From the NCBI RefSeq assembly GCF_016634425.1, contig NZ_JAEPES010000006.1, forward strand, positions 1-64,000: a stretch of DNA of 64,000 bases. Direction: 5' to 3'. Source of the stretch: Lacisediminihabitans changchengi (lineage in GTDB: Bacteria; Actinomycetota; Actinomycetes; Actinomycetales; Microbacteriaceae). The notes below the pieces were generated by a model, which was given only the letters and a program-made list of their open reading frames with translations, was not told where the DNA came from and made no database searches. Shown here one piece after another: positions 43,713 to 52,752 of this stretch. Both the position numbers and the translations under genes were made by a program. Numbering within the stretch: the stretch's first letter is position 1; each line of letters opens with the position of its first letter.

Positions 43713-43876
43713 GACCGTCGCGCAGTTACGCGAAGGAGGGCCTGCTCGTGAACGGCGTCTCTCCCGCGTTCATCCACACGCCGATGACCGACGCAATGAT
43801 GGAGAAGCGCGAAGTACTCGGGTTCGGTGGCGACGATCTGACGGTGGTTTTTAAGCACCCGTTTTCGCTGGTATAG
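43709..43876 (+). pseudogene. Short-chain dehydrogenase fragment
   Basis: Rightward translation around 43720-43800 gives YAKEGLLVNGVSPAFIHTPM followed by TDAMMEKR, the classic (V)N.VSPG.I.TPM segment after the catalytic YxxxK of SDR enzymes. No N-terminal Rossmann part or C-terminus is present. The frame then drifts into FKHPFSLV and a stop. Confidence 0.55.
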
Positions 43877-43908
43877 TCGTCAGGTTGGTTCTTGCAGCCA
43901 GCGAAAAT

Positions 43909-43981
43909 GCGCCCGTAGCTCAGCGGATAGAGCAATTGACTACGGATCAATAGGTCGGGGGTTCAAATCCCTCCGGGCGCA
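43909..43981 (+). tRNA. tRNA-Arg (anticodon ACG)
   Basis: GCGCCCG pairs with CGGGCGC, with discriminator A. The D-arm is TAGCTCAGCGGATAGAGCA. The anticodon arm ATTGA-CTACGGA-TCAAT gives ACG, and TCGGGGG-TTCAAAT closes the T-arm. A 73-base standard tRNA. Confidence 0.97.
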
Positions 43982-44282
43982 CAGAAAAGCACTGGTCAGA
44001 TCATGTTCGGATCAGAGTAAACGACTCCTGCGCCGTCGTGCCAACATGTGACCACGCCTTTTGGTGGGAGATGCGGTTTCGGTGACGAGATAGTGGCCTG
44101 GTGACGTCTGGTCATTCGGCCTACCGGCCGGCCGCGCAGTGATGAGGCATGCCAGTTCCGAACGCGCGTGATCGCTTGCCGACCTCTGACGCGTTGCTGG
44201 CGTTCGTCGTCCGTGACGCCTTCCGGCTCTCTCATAGGCGGTGAGACCGCCAATGAGCATCTCCGCCGGCCCTGCAGCGTGA
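43982..44282. other. Non-coding stretch after tRNA-Arg
   Basis: No convincing gene on either strand. Short frames are present but show no recognisable motif. It is followed by two decayed fragments, so it is probably erosion debris of former genes. Confidence 0.5.
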
Positions 44283-44364
44283 CTCGGGGCGGCCTACCTC
44301 GGCCTGCTCCCGTCGGCAGCGGGTTTCGTCCTCTGGAGATACTCAGCCGCCACGCTGGCCGCCC
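44283..44364 (+). pseudogene. EamA-type transporter fragment
   Basis: About 27 codons read LGAAYLGLLPSAAGFVLWRY, a close match to the last-but-one helix pair of EamA/DMT transporters (W..YLG..PSA..F.LW.YA). Nothing before or after continues the protein. A small remnant; low certainty. Confidence 0.4.
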
Positions 44365-44404
44365 TCTTCGGTGTGAACACGAAGATCCCGAGCGGCATCT
44401 GGCT

Positions 44405-44587
44405 CGGCTCAGGGAGGCGAACACAGCCGAGGGCTACGTCCAGTGGCGGATGGCCATGCTGGGAGACATCCGTCGAGGTGAAGATGCCTACCTCAGCGAG
44501 GGGGTTCAACGTGTGCTCGGGCGCCCACCAACCAGCTTCGAGGAATGGGCTGCACGCGAGGCATCCATTCTGGAGGTGTCCGTATGA
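44405..44587 (+). pseudogene. NmrA-like atypical SDR, C-terminal fragment
   Basis: The last ~60 codons end in RRGEDAYLSEGVQRVLGRPP followed by TSFEEWAARE and a stop. This is the usual C-terminus of NAD(P)-binding NmrA-like proteins (VERVLGRPPRSF..WA.E). The preceding codons do not encode a Rossmann fold. Its stop overlaps the start of the next gene by four bases, so the small membrane protein was once in an operon with it. Confidence 0.55.
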
Positions 44588-44802
44588 ACGGCACTGACCT
44601 CACCCACGTGGTCGTCGTCGCACTGGTCACTGCGAGCTGGCTGGCATTGTGGGTTCTCGCGGTTGCCAGCATTATGCGCCGGCCCACGGTCGCCCGGATC
44701 GAACGAGGTGTCTGGGTGACGCTCGTGATCATCTTTCCGTTCATCGGCCCCCTGGCTTGGTTCGCCTGGGGCCGGTCGCGGCAACGCCAGAAGTTGTCAT
44801 AA
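44584..44802 (+). CDS. PLDc_N-type small membrane protein
   Basis: A 72-aa protein with two hydrophobic helices (about 8-29 and 42-62) and the signature VIIFPFIGPLAWFAWGRSR, which matches the phospholipase-D N-terminal (PLDc_N) domain found alone in many actinobacteria. It has no catalytic HKD motif. Function unknown. GGAGGT lies upstream of ATG 44584. Confidence 0.75.
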   Translation: MNGTDLTHVVVVALVTASWLALWVLAVASIMRRPTVARIERGVWVTLVIIFPFIGPLAWFAWGRSRQRQKLS

Positions 44803-44905
44803 GCGAGTGCGTCTCATCCAAGCTGGTGCCACATTTCACGCACACCCGGAGAACACAGAGGTCAGGCCGATGGCCGCGCACCATGTTCGGAAGCGAGTCG
44901 CGTGG

Positions 44906-45349
44906 TCAGCTCTCGTTCGGTCGGCGGCTCGGCCTCCATCTGAGCGCAAGGATGAGTGCTGCGGCGGGGACTAGGTGAAGTGGGATCAAGGACAGCGCGG
45001 CTGGCAGCGAGGCTACTCCGAGTCGTTCCGGTGCTTGGCTCGGGTCGATGGCCAGGAGAATTGGGGCGGCCAGGCTGACGAGGGCGACCGCGGTCGCGAT
45101 AAACGCGAACCAGCGATCGGGACGACGTGTGGTTGTGCCATTGATGATCGCGTACACCAGCGTGCCTGCTGCCATCAGGATGATCGTCAGGAACGCTACG
45201 GGTCCGGGCGTCAGGGCCAGGAACGTAGGTGACGCGTTGACGGCGACTGCCGCGACTGCCGCCACGATGACATTGATCGCTGCGGCGATGGCGCTTGCTG
45301 CAGCGCCACGAAGCCAGATTGCCTTGGTTGCCAATGGGGTCTGATTCAT
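44906..45349 (-). CDS. DUF6069-like membrane protein
   Basis: A 147-aa protein with four hydrophobic helices and short polar loops. The layout, TFLALTPGPVAFLTIILMAAGTLVY, then RRPDRWFAFIATAVALVSL, fits the four-helix DUF6069 family. No known activity. It is divergent from a MarR gene 191 bases away, so it is a plausible target of that regulator. Confidence 0.7.
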   Translation of the reverse strand: MNQTPLATKAIWLRGAAASAIAAAINVIVAAVAAVAVNASPTFLALTPGPVAFLTIILMAAGTLVYAIINGTTTRRPDRWFAFIATAVALVSLAAPILLAIDPSQAPERLGVASLPAALSLIPLHLVPAAALILALRWRPSRRPNES

Positions 45350-45540
45350 TTCGTCCTTCTCTTCGGTCGGGGTTGTGGCAGTGAGGTTGCCACAGCGGTT
45401 TCGGATTGCCTACACCAGGCAGAGACCGGGTCCCACTCTGAGATGGTGCGGGTTTCCCGACGTGACACTCCTGACTGTTTCGGAAACCGAATGAAGTAAA
45501 TATGTCGGGTTCCGAAGTACCTGTCAAGTACACTCATAAA

Positions 45541-46017
45541 ATGGTCACGCCGGACGAGGAGCGAAACGCCGTCTACGCGACTGACCTGCGACCCGACGAG
45601 CTGAGTTTCGCGCTTCGTGAACTGAGCGAGAGATTTCGAGCCCACGACCGCGAACTCGCATCCCGGATGAATCTCAAGCCATCCGAGTACTACGCAATTG
45701 AGCACATTCTTGATGCCCGCGGATCCCTCGGCCCCGCCGAACTCGCTTCACGACTCGGGCTCGCGGCCGCGACAACTTCCGAGCTCTTGGATCGCCTGCA
45801 ACAACTCGGCCATGTGGAGCGGCACAGAGACAGCGGCGACGGACGCCGAGTGCGACTCACCCCGACTGAATCTGCTATCAGTGCGGTCATCGCCGTTATA
45901 TCCCCTGCAGTTCATGCGATGGACCAGGTCGCTTCGCAATACACGGCCGAGGAGCGAGCGGTGATCCTTCGCTTTCTCCAGCAAACGAGTGCAGCTCTGA
46001 CCTCCGAGCCGGAATAG
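45541..46017 (+). CDS. MarR-family transcription regulator
   Basis: A 158-aa winged-helix regulator. LGPAELASRLGLAAATTSELLDRLQQLGHVERHRDSGDGRRVRLT covers the recognition helix and the DGRR wing. N- and C-terminal helices form the dimer. A TACACT box 7 bases before ATG 45541 looks like a -10 element for a leaderless message, which favours this start over ATG 45502. It probably controls itself and the divergent membrane protein gene. Confidence 0.85.
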   Translation: MVTPDEERNAVYATDLRPDELSFALRELSERFRAHDRELASRMNLKPSEYYAIEHILDARGSLGPAELASRLGLAAATTSELLDRLQQLGHVERHRDSGDGRRVRLTPTESAISAVIAVISPAVHAMDQVASQYTAEERAVILRFLQQTSAALTSEPE

Positions 46018-46149
46018 CGGCCCGGAGAACCTCGGCGGGGGGCGTTCTCGACGCCGGTTTCGGCACCCCAGACGTCAACCGTGAAGCGGGACGATGGCCT
46101 TGGGCGTAGACGGTCGGGACGGCCAGGGCGTCTCCGGGCGCACCACGTA

Positions 46150-46295
46150 AGGCAATCAGGTATCGGCGAACCGCCCGGCTGGTAGTTAGACCGATCGCCC
46201 GGTCCCTCGCAAGGCGGGCATTCTCGAGATCTTTCCGAGCCTCGGCAAGCCTCGCTCGGCAGATCCAGTAGGGCTGATGGTCGCCGGGCAGCGTG
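46150..46295 (-). pseudogene. ECF sigma factor C-terminal remnant
   Basis: Leftward translation gives LPGDHQPYWICRARLAEARKD, then ARDRAIGLTTSRAVRRYL. This is the tetratricopeptide-like tail of DUF6596-type ECF sigma factors (GYQPYWA.RA.LL..AGR..EA..AYDRAIGLT..PAVR.FL). The sigma-2 and sigma-4 regions are missing. The 46018-46406 gap holds only this remnant. Confidence 0.5.
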
Positions 46296-46406
46296 CGGCC
46301 CATAGCAGTGCCGTGTCGAGATCGGGAAAGTCCTGCCCCGCAGCCGCACGGTCGTCGAGACAGCGGGAGGTTGACGCCCGGCGCCCGCACTCAGGAGCAA
46401 TTGGTT

Positions 46407-47591
46407 TCAGCGCTGTCGGTAGTAGACGATCGCTCCGTAGCTGGCCTGCACCGCAAGAGCTGCGATCGCTATGACGAAGGCGGCAGTCGTCGACATCGCG
46501 GGCTGTGCGACGGCCACTGCGACGAGGCCGGCACCCACCACGAACTTGAGCGCCGGGCTGAGTCGAGGGTGGGTCGGTTCGTTGTCGTTTCGGTCGAGCG
46601 TCAGCTCCAGCAGACCGAAAGCGATGAGGGCTGCCCCCAGCCCTCCGAAGAGAAACGCCGATACCGGGCCAGGCAGGGGCAGCGTCTCGTCTCCGGCGAT
46701 CCCCGCCGCGATACCGGCACCGACGACCACGATGGACGCCATGGCAGCGATGTGGAGGTAGACCCAGAGCAGCGCGACCGTGAACACCGGCCGAGTGGGT
46801 CGCCGGGCGATGAAATCGAAGTAGAGCCACCACAGGCCGAACCCGATCGCGAGGCCGAGCGCTGCCTCGAGCAGGGTGGTAGCGGATAGCCCCGACTCGG
46901 CGTTTGACTCAGCGGCCCCGCGGATGACTCCGGCGATCGTCTCTCCGAGAAGGATCATGGTGAACAGTCCGAACCGCTCCGGGAACTTGTCACGGCTAAT
47001 TGGCGGCAGATCGGCCTGGAATCTCTGAGTGACCGCCGGTGAGGCGATGTCGGCCACGACGGCCGCGGCCCACAGCAGCAGCCGCCACTGCTCGTCCACC
47101 ACGAAACTGATCAGTATCAGGATGCCCGCGACCGCGAACCCCGCAGCGAATGACCAGGCCGCCCGTCGAAAGCGGGGAACATGAATAGCCGCGCGCAGCC
47201 ACAGCGCGATGTTGAGAGCCCGGGCGGCGAGGTAGGCGATGGCGAATCCGAGATAGTTGTGCCCGAGCCCGTCTTCGCCCCACACAGCGAGACCGGCAAC
47301 GGCCAGGATCGCGAGAAATACGAACAGGCGATTCTCGAGCCCCGCAGACTCGAACCGCTCGGTGTAGTAGGTGAAGCCGTTCCATACCCAAAACACCGCG
47401 ACGAACTGCAGCAGAAACGTGAGCAGCCCCACACTCTCGATGTGCTGCTCGAGATCGTGGGCGAGCACGGCGATAATCACCACGAAGACGAGATCGAAGA
47501 ACAGCTCGACCCATCCGACGGGTCGATGTCGGGTGCCGTCATCGCGAAGTTCGGGACGCTGCCACGGGCGACCCACGGGTGCGGAGGTCAT
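46407..47591 (-). CDS. ltrA: Low temperature requirement protein A (LtrA)
   Basis: A 394-aa membrane protein with about 11 hydrophobic helices. VGWVELFFDLVFVVIIAVLA near residue 25 and the later FGLFTMILLGETIAGVI are the LtrA signatures. LtrA is linked to growth at low temperature in Listeria, but its biochemical role is unknown. Single gene in this window. Confidence 0.88.
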   Translation of the reverse strand: MTSAPVGRPWQRPELRDDGTRHRPVGWVELFFDLVFVVIIAVLAHDLEQHIESVGLLTFLLQFVAVFWVWNGFTYYTERFESAGLENRLFVFLAILAVAGLAVWGEDGLGHNYLGFAIAYLAARALNIALWLRAAIHVPRFRRAAWSFAAGFAVAGILILISFVVDEQWRLLLWAAAVVADIASPAVTQRFQADLPPISRDKFPERFGLFTMILLGETIAGVIRGAAESNAESGLSATTLLEAALGLAIGFGLWWLYFDFIARRPTRPVFTVALLWVYLHIAAMASIVVVGAGIAAGIAGDETLPLPGPVSAFLFGGLGAALIAFGLLELTLDRNDNEPTHPRLSPALKFVVGAGLVAVAVAQPAMSTTAAFVIAIAALAVQASYGAIVYYRQR

Positions 47592-47675
47592 GCGGCTATC
47601 GTGCCAGATGTGTTCGGCGGCCGGGAGAATCTCGTCGTTCCGCCCGACCAGGCTGACTCAACTCGCTTCCCTCAG

Positions 47676-48119
47676 TCAGCGCGGCGCAGTGGAGTGCGAA
47701 AGGATGACCTTCCCCGTCGCCTCATCGACGGGAGCCGAGGTGTGTTCGTGCGTGATCAGCCAGGCGCCATTGCGCCGAGCCAGGGTCCAAGTGATGCGAT
47801 TAGTCATCTGACGAAGGCGCTCGCCGGATGTCGACTCGGCCGAGTACTGAACCAGGCCGTTCAACGCCGCGAGATCCCCGCCGACGGCGATCTCGATGTC
47901 CTCGAAGTCGACGATGACCCGCTCGTCGCCCAGGGAGCCGAACCAGCCCGCGATGCTCTCACGCCACGTCGCCGCACCCGTGATCAGCCAGCTGCCCCAG
48001 AGGTCGAAGACCCGCACATCGTCGGCGTAGCTCGTCATGAACAGGTCGACATCCTTGGCATAGGCCGCGGCGCTGTACGTGGTGAGAAGGGCGGTGACGT
48101 CACTGTTCTGATCCGACAT
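47676..48119 (-). CDS. NTF2-like (SnoaL/DUF4440) protein
   Basis: A 147-aa cone-shaped fold protein. An N-terminal helix, LLTTYSAAAYAKDVDLFMTSYADDVRVFD, is followed by strands including LNGLVQYSAE and ITWTLARRNGAWLITHEHTS. The final WxIxHEHxS strand is typical of ketosteroid-isomerase-like proteins of unknown substrate. No operon partners. Confidence 0.8.
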   Translation of the reverse strand: MSDQNSDVTALLTTYSAAAYAKDVDLFMTSYADDVRVFDLWGSWLITGAATWRESIAGWFGSLGDERVIVDFEDIEIAVGGDLAALNGLVQYSAESTSGERLRQMTNRITWTLARRNGAWLITHEHTSAPVDEATGKVILSHSTAPR

Positions 48120-48265
48120 GGTGGCTCCGTTGCTTCGGTGCGATGTGGGAGGTGCGGTGCGAGGCTCTGACTGCGACCACGGTAGCCCGCCGCGGCATCC
48201 GTCGATAGAGCGGGTGTCGGGCGCACCCCTCGTGGCGGCCGCGGGCCGGCTGCTAGCCTCATCGC

Positions 48266-49341
48266 GTGACGCACCAGCTCACGCGCGACCACGCCCGCCG
48301 CATCGCGGTTCGAGCACAGCTGCTCGACGCCGCTCGCCCGGGTGATGTGGTAGAGGTGGCGGAGGAGCTCGGGGCAATCAAGATCGACCCGACCGCGGTC
48401 ATCGCCCCGGCCGAGCACAGCATCCTGTGGTCTCGCATCGGGCAGGGCTACGACCCCATCCAGCTCACGAAGGCCGTCGAGTCCGACCGCCTACTGTTCG
48501 AATTCGACGGAGCGTTTCGCCCGATCAGCCTGCTGCCGCTGATGCTCCCGGCCATGCGGCAGTGGCCACGGCGGGAGAGCAGCCGTGAATGGATGACCGC
48601 GAACCACCGTTTCCGTGGTGAGGTGCTGGCCAGGCTGCGCGCCGAAGGGCCCCTGTTCGCGTCCGAGATCCCCGACACGGCCGAGCTGGCCCGGCCCCCG
48701 GACGGCTGGTTCGGTCCCAACCAGACCGTGCACATGCTCGACTTTCTGCAGCGCCAGGGGGAGGTCGCCATCGTCGGTCGGGAAGGACGGCATCGGCGCT
48801 GGGATCTGGCCGAGCGCGTCTACCCGCCGGACCTCCCCGAGTACGACATCGACGAGGCCCAACGACTGCTGGGCGAGCGCAGGATGCACGCCGCGGGCAT
48901 CGCCAAACAGAAGTCGCCTGGACTCCCGTGGGGGATGCGGGCGAACCGGCCGTCATCGATGGGAACACTCGCAAGTATCGGGTCGATCCGGAGGCGCTTG
49001 CCGCTCTGGACCGTGACGACGGCGGCCGGGTGGTCTTCCTCAGCCCGTACGATGGCATGCTCTTCGATCGCCCCCGACTGCGCGAGATCTTCGAGTTCGA
49101 GTACGTGCTCGAGCAGTACAAGCCGAAGCCGCAGCGAAGGTACGGATTCTTCGCCTATCCGATTCTGATGGGCGATCGCTTTGTGGGGATGCTGGATGCC
49201 GAGGTGGACCGCGACCAAACCGCGCTGACCGTGAACGCTGTGCACCAGTTCTTTCCCTTCGACCCGGAAGAAGACGAGATGGTGCGCGCCGAACTCATCG
49301 ACCTGGCGCAGTGGCTGGGCGTCGAGCTGCGGGCGTGGTGA
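48266..49341 (+). pseudogene. Winged-helix (HTH_42/YcaQ-like) gene with a frameshift
   Basis: The 5' part (GTG 48266) encodes about 215 residues of a YcaQ-like protein: AAEELGAIKIDPTAVIAPAEH-type start, RFRGEVLARLRAEGPL and ERRMHAAGIAKQKS. Near 48912-48925 the frame changes by one base, and the rest continues in the next frame as VGDAGEPAVIDGN, YRVDPEAL and RRYGFFAYPILMGDRFVG to the stop at 49341. The intact product would be about 358 aa. YcaQ-type proteins are DNA glycosylases for interstrand crosslinks. Either the gene is broken or there is a sequencing error. Confidence 0.75.
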
Positions 49342-49676
49342 TCTCGGGCAGTTCCTGCTGCGCGAGTCGATCGATGGGGCAACCGGGGAATGAGTAGACA
49401 GATTCGATGCGGCCGAAAAAGAGGCCATTGCGCTCGAAGCTGTGAGAATGCTTCAATGGGCGTCGGGCCCGCTGAAAGGTCGGGCCGACCGCTCTGCCGT
49501 TGATTACCCGCTACCCGGCACAGCCCTCGTTCTCCGGCTGGATGCTTCCGAATCCGGTCCGGTGAGTCCCTTCGTGCTGCCGTTTTCACCCGAAGCAGGC
49601 ACGACCGGACATTCATTGACGGACGCCCCATCCGGCGGCGTTCCGTGCTGCGCTTTTCCCACCCCCGAAGGAAAAA
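49342..49676. other. Leader region before the TasA-like gene
   Basis: This 335-base stretch has no convincing gene. It contains a hairpin (GTCGGGCCCG with CGGGCCGAC, near 49464-49496) and ends in a strong GAAGGAAAAA ribosome site at 49668-49677. Such a long leader may carry regulation of the matrix-protein operon, but I recognise no riboswitch. Confidence 0.4.
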
Positions 49677-50345
49677 ATGTCACGTCGTCTCACCATCAAA
49701 ATCGCCTCGCTCGTCGGGTCGGTCGCTCTCCTCGGCGGTGCTGCCCTGGTCGCGTCCGGTGCCACCGGCGCCTATTTCAGCGACACCAAGGCCGGCAACG
49801 TCAGCGGCACTGTCGGCAACGTCCATGTCGCGCCGTCCGGTGGCAGCGGAGCCACCGGTACCGATCTCGCTTTCTCCAACCTGCTGCCGGGCGAGAAGCA
49901 GACCGTGAGCCTCAACTTCCAGAACTCGGGCTCCACCGCCGAGGACATCTACATCGTCTTCGACAACGCCACCGCGCTCAGTGCACTGAACAACCTCGGC
50001 ACCTACGGCGAGGCGCATCTCTCCGCCAACGGTGTCGCGCTGTTCGACTCCGCGAACCTCAAGGACAGCGCCGGTAGCTGCGGGCCGTTCAGCCCGTCTG
50101 GATGCTGGCCGCTCAAGTCGCAGTACCTGCTCGCCAACAACGTGAACCCCGGCGACGTCGGGTCGTTCTCGTTCAGCTTCAACTACGCCAGCAAGCTGCA
50201 GGGTCAGGCGCCTCAGTACAGCGCCGCGGCGCCGTGGAACAGCTTCCCCGTCGCGGGGCAGACGACGACGGTCTCCGGTCAGAGCGGCAATGGCCTGCCC
50301 TACAAAATCGTCGCAACCCAGCACGGCGTCACTCCGGGCCAGTAA
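49677..50345 (+). CDS. TasA/camelysin-like secreted protein
   Basis: A 222-aa exported protein. The signal peptide ends in the TasA-type pattern ASGATGAYFSDTKAGN (about 28-43), which SipW-type peptidases cut. A beta-sandwich follows, with VSLNFQNSGSTAEDIYIVF in the first half. In Bacillus such proteins form biofilm fibres. The gene for a SipW-type peptidase lies 89 bases downstream, after a hairpin. A perfect-looking ribosome site precedes the ATG. Confidence 0.8.
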   Translation: MSRRLTIKIASLVGSVALLGGAALVASGATGAYFSDTKAGNVSGTVGNVHVAPSGGSGATGTDLAFSNLLPGEKQTVSLNFQNSGSTAEDIYIVFDNATALSALNNLGTYGEAHLSANGVALFDSANLKDSAGSCGPFSPSGCWPLKSQYLLANNVNPGDVGSFSFSFNYASKLQGQAPQYSAAAPWNSFPVAGQTTTVSGQSGNGLPYKIVATQHGVTPGQ

Positions 50346-50363
50346 CGCCGGATCAGCAGTAAC

Positions 50364-50413
50364 CACCCGGAGATGTCGGGCCGATCGGATAGTCGGGCCG
50401 ACGTCTCCGGGTG
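50364..50413. terminator. Intercistronic hairpin between TasA-like gene and sipW
   Basis: CACCCGGAGATGTCGG at 50364-50379 pairs with CCGACGTCTCCGGGTG at 50398-50413 (16 pairs, one G-T). No T run follows, so it may only partly stop transcription or stabilise the upstream message, giving more substrate than peptidase. Confidence 0.65.
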
Positions 50414-50434
50414 TTCCGCTCCCCAAGGATTCCT

Positions 50435-50941
50435 ATGAAGCGCTGGAAAGCAGTGACTCTCGCCGCGACCGCCCTGCTGGCGCTCGCGGCCTTCGCCGTG
50501 ATCGCGTCCGGTGTGTTGCCGTACCGCCTCTATATCGTGCACACCGGGTCGATGTCGCCCACCATCACCTCCCGCAGCGCGGTGCTCGTGCGCACCGGCG
50601 AATACCGGGTCGGTCAGGTCATCACGTTCACCGTCGCCGACGAGGTCATCACCCACCGTCTGAAAAGCATCGACTCCGCCGGCCGGATGACGACGAAGGG
50701 TGACGGCAACGGTACCGACGACCCGTGGACACTCACCAAGAACGACATCATCGGCGGTGTCATCGCTTCCCCGCCCGACCTCGGCTACTGGCTGATGTAT
50801 CTCAAGAACCCGCTTGGGCTGCTCTCCATCCTGGTTGGCGCCTTCGTCTTCTGGCAGCTCTGGTCGCTTGGCAACGGGGTGGGGGAGGCTCGACACCGGG
50901 CGCGCCGGAAGCGCCGGCACACCGCCTCCTCACTAGGCTGA
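50435..50941 (+). CDS. sipW: SipW-type signal peptidase I
   Basis: A 168-aa membrane serine protease. HTGSMSPTI carries the nucleophile serine (about 39), and VITHRLKSID has histidine (about 74) where ordinary bacterial signal peptidases have lysine, which marks the ER/SipW type. KGDGNGTDDP is the conserved Asp box. Two helices, one at each end, anchor it. It most likely processes the TasA-like protein encoded upstream. AAGGA precedes ATG 50435. Confidence 0.9.
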   Translation: MKRWKAVTLAATALLALAAFAVIASGVLPYRLYIVHTGSMSPTITSRSAVLVRTGEYRVGQVITFTVADEVITHRLKSIDSAGRMTTKGDGNGTDDPWTLTKNDIIGGVIASPPDLGYWLMYLKNPLGLLSILVGAFVFWQLWSLGNGVGEARHRARRKRRHTASSLG

Positions 50942-50948
50942 CGCCACC

Positions 50949-51863
50949 ATGAGCGCATTCATCGTCTCGCCCGCCGTCGCCGCCGCACTGGAAGAGGGTC
51001 GACCCGTGGTCGCCCTCGAGTCGACGATCATCTCGCACGGGCTGCCGCGCCCGCGCAACTATCAGGCGGCGCTCGAGTTCGAGCAGATACTGACGGATGT
51101 CGGGGTCACGCCCGCCACGATCGCTGTGCTCGACGGGGTCCCGCGCATCGGTCTCGATGCGCACGGGGTGCGACGCATCGCCGAGGAGCACCTGACCAAG
51201 GCGAGCGTTCGCGACATTCCGATCCTTGCTGCGGCAGGGGCATCCGGCGCTACCACGGTCGCGGCGACCGCGCACCTGGCAGCGCTCGCCGGGGTGCGGG
51301 TCTTCGCCACCGGTGGGCTCGGGGGTATTCACCGCGGCGCGAGCACGAGTTTCGACGAGTCTGCTGATATCTCGACCCTCGCGGTCACCCCGGTCACCGT
51401 CGTGTGTGCCGGAGTGAAGTCGGTGCTCGACATCGAGGCGACCCTCGAGCGGCTGGAGACGCTGAGTGTGCCGGTGGTCGGCTACCGGTCGAAGGTCTTC
51501 CCCAGCTTCTGGCTCCGGGAGTCGGCGTTCACCCTCGACTGGACGGTCGACACCGCCGCCGAAATCGCCCGCATCATGAAGAGCCACGACGAGCTCGGTC
51601 ACGGCCAGGGCATCGTCGTCGCCAACCCCATCCCTGCCGATCAGCAGTGGGATCCGACCGAGCATGACCGCGTTCTGGCCGAAGCGCTGGCCCTGGCCGA
51701 CGAGGTCGGGGTCACGGGCAAGGCCGTCACCCCGTTCCTGCTGCTGAAGATCGTCGAACTCTCCGGCGGGCGCAGCCTCGAGGTCAACCTCAACCTGGCT
51801 CGCAATAACGTGCGCCTTGCCGGCGAGATCGCCACCGCCTGGGCGGAGGTCGACCGTGCCTGA
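50949..51863 (+). CDS. psuG: Pseudouridine-5'-phosphate glycosidase
   Basis: A 304-aa enzyme that splits pseudouridine 5'-phosphate into uracil and ribose 5-phosphate. VALESTIISHGLPRPRNY at the N-terminus, VFATGGLGGIHRGA with the catalytic region, and SLEVNLNLARNNVRLAGEIA are family signatures. It overlaps the kinase gene by eight bases, so both steps of pseudouridine salvage are co-expressed. Confidence 0.94.
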   Translation: MSAFIVSPAVAAALEEGRPVVALESTIISHGLPRPRNYQAALEFEQILTDVGVTPATIAVLDGVPRIGLDAHGVRRIAEEHLTKASVRDIPILAAAGASGATTVAATAHLAALAGVRVFATGGLGGIHRGASTSFDESADISTLAVTPVTVVCAGVKSVLDIEATLERLETLSVPVVGYRSKVFPSFWLRESAFTLDWTVDTAAEIARIMKSHDELGHGQGIVVANPIPADQQWDPTEHDRVLAEALALADEVGVTGKAVTPFLLLKIVELSGGRSLEVNLNLARNNVRLAGEIATAWAEVDRA

Positions 51864-52752
51864 CGCAGCGCGCATCGTCGTCTTCGGCGACCTGATCGAC
51901 GACATCGTGGTGGTTCCGCAGCACGCCATCCGCCCCGACACCGACACTGCCGCCTCCATTCGACACCGTGCGGGCGGCTCCGCCGCGAACGCCGCCGCCT
52001 GGATGGCCTCCCTCGGCGCGAGCGTCGACTTCGTCGGCATGGTGGGCGCGGGTGACGCGGCCGGTCACGCCGCCCAGCTGCCGGGCGTGCGTACCCACAT
52101 CTCCGAGCATCCGGAGCTCCCTACCGGCACCATCGTCGTGCTCGTCGACGGCGACAGCCGCACCATGCTCACCGACACCGGTGCGAATGCGGCGATGACC
52201 GCCGACCTCGTCACGGACGAGCTGTTGGATGCTGCGCGCGCCGTGCACTTCACCGGCTACAGCCTGTTCGGCTCGCCCCACCGTGCCGAGTCCGTCGCGA
52301 GCCTCATTGAGCGCGCAACGGAGCGAGGAGTCGTCGTCTCCATCGACCCGGGTTCGGTCGGGTTCATCACCGATTTCGGCATCGATGAGTTTCTCGACGC
52401 CATCGCCGGCGCGACGGTGCTGTTTCCGAACCTCGAGGAGGGGCGGCTGCTCACCGGACTCGGCGACCCGCTCGCCATCGTGCTGAGCCTTGCCCAGCGC
52501 TTCGAGATCGTGGCGCTCACTCTCGACGCCGGGGGTGTGATCGTCGCGCGCCGCGGAGGTCCGGTCGAGCAGGTGCCGGCGGCCCCGGTCGAGATCGTCG
52601 ACCCCACCGGCGCGGGGGACGCCTTCGCGGCGGGCTTTCTCACGGCGTGGTTGGCGTCTGGCGACCTGGCCGTGGCGGCGCACCTCGGTGTGCAAACGGG
52701 CGCCCTGGCGGTGCGCACGGTGGGCGGTCGCCCGCGGCCTGCCGCCGGTTGA
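51856..52752 (+). CDS. psuK: PfkB kinase, probable pseudouridine kinase
   Basis: A 298-aa ribokinase-family enzyme. RAGGSAANAAAWMASLGASV near residue 36 binds substrate, and DPTGAGDAFAAGFLTAWLA near 250 holds the catalytic aspartate. Next to psuG it should phosphorylate pseudouridine at the 5' position. It starts at GTG 51856. Its 3' end runs into a repeat element. Confidence 0.85.
   Translation: MPDAARIVVFGDLIDDIVVVPQHAIRPDTDTAASIRHRAGGSAANAAAWMASLGASVDFVGMVGAGDAAGHAAQLPGVRTHISEHPELPTGTIVVLVDGDSRTMLTDTGANAAMTADLVTDELLDAARAVHFTGYSLFGSPHRAESVASLIERATERGVVVSIDPGSVGFITDFGIDEFLDAIAGATVLFPNLEEGRLLTGLGDPLAIVLSLAQRFEIVALTLDAGGVIVARRGGPVEQVPAAPVEIVDPTGAGDAFAAGFLTAWLASGDLAVAAHLGVQTGALAVRTVGGRPRPAAG

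Noticed and set aside
44168-44587. A 139-aa protein starting at 44168
   Set aside because: Only its last 60 codons look like protein (NmrA fragment); the front part is in the wrong frame relative to an EamA-like fragment.
49342-49676. Cyclic-di-GMP riboswitch before the TasA-like gene
   Set aside because: A GGGGCAACC stretch and hairpins suggested it, but the conserved core bases are not in the right order.
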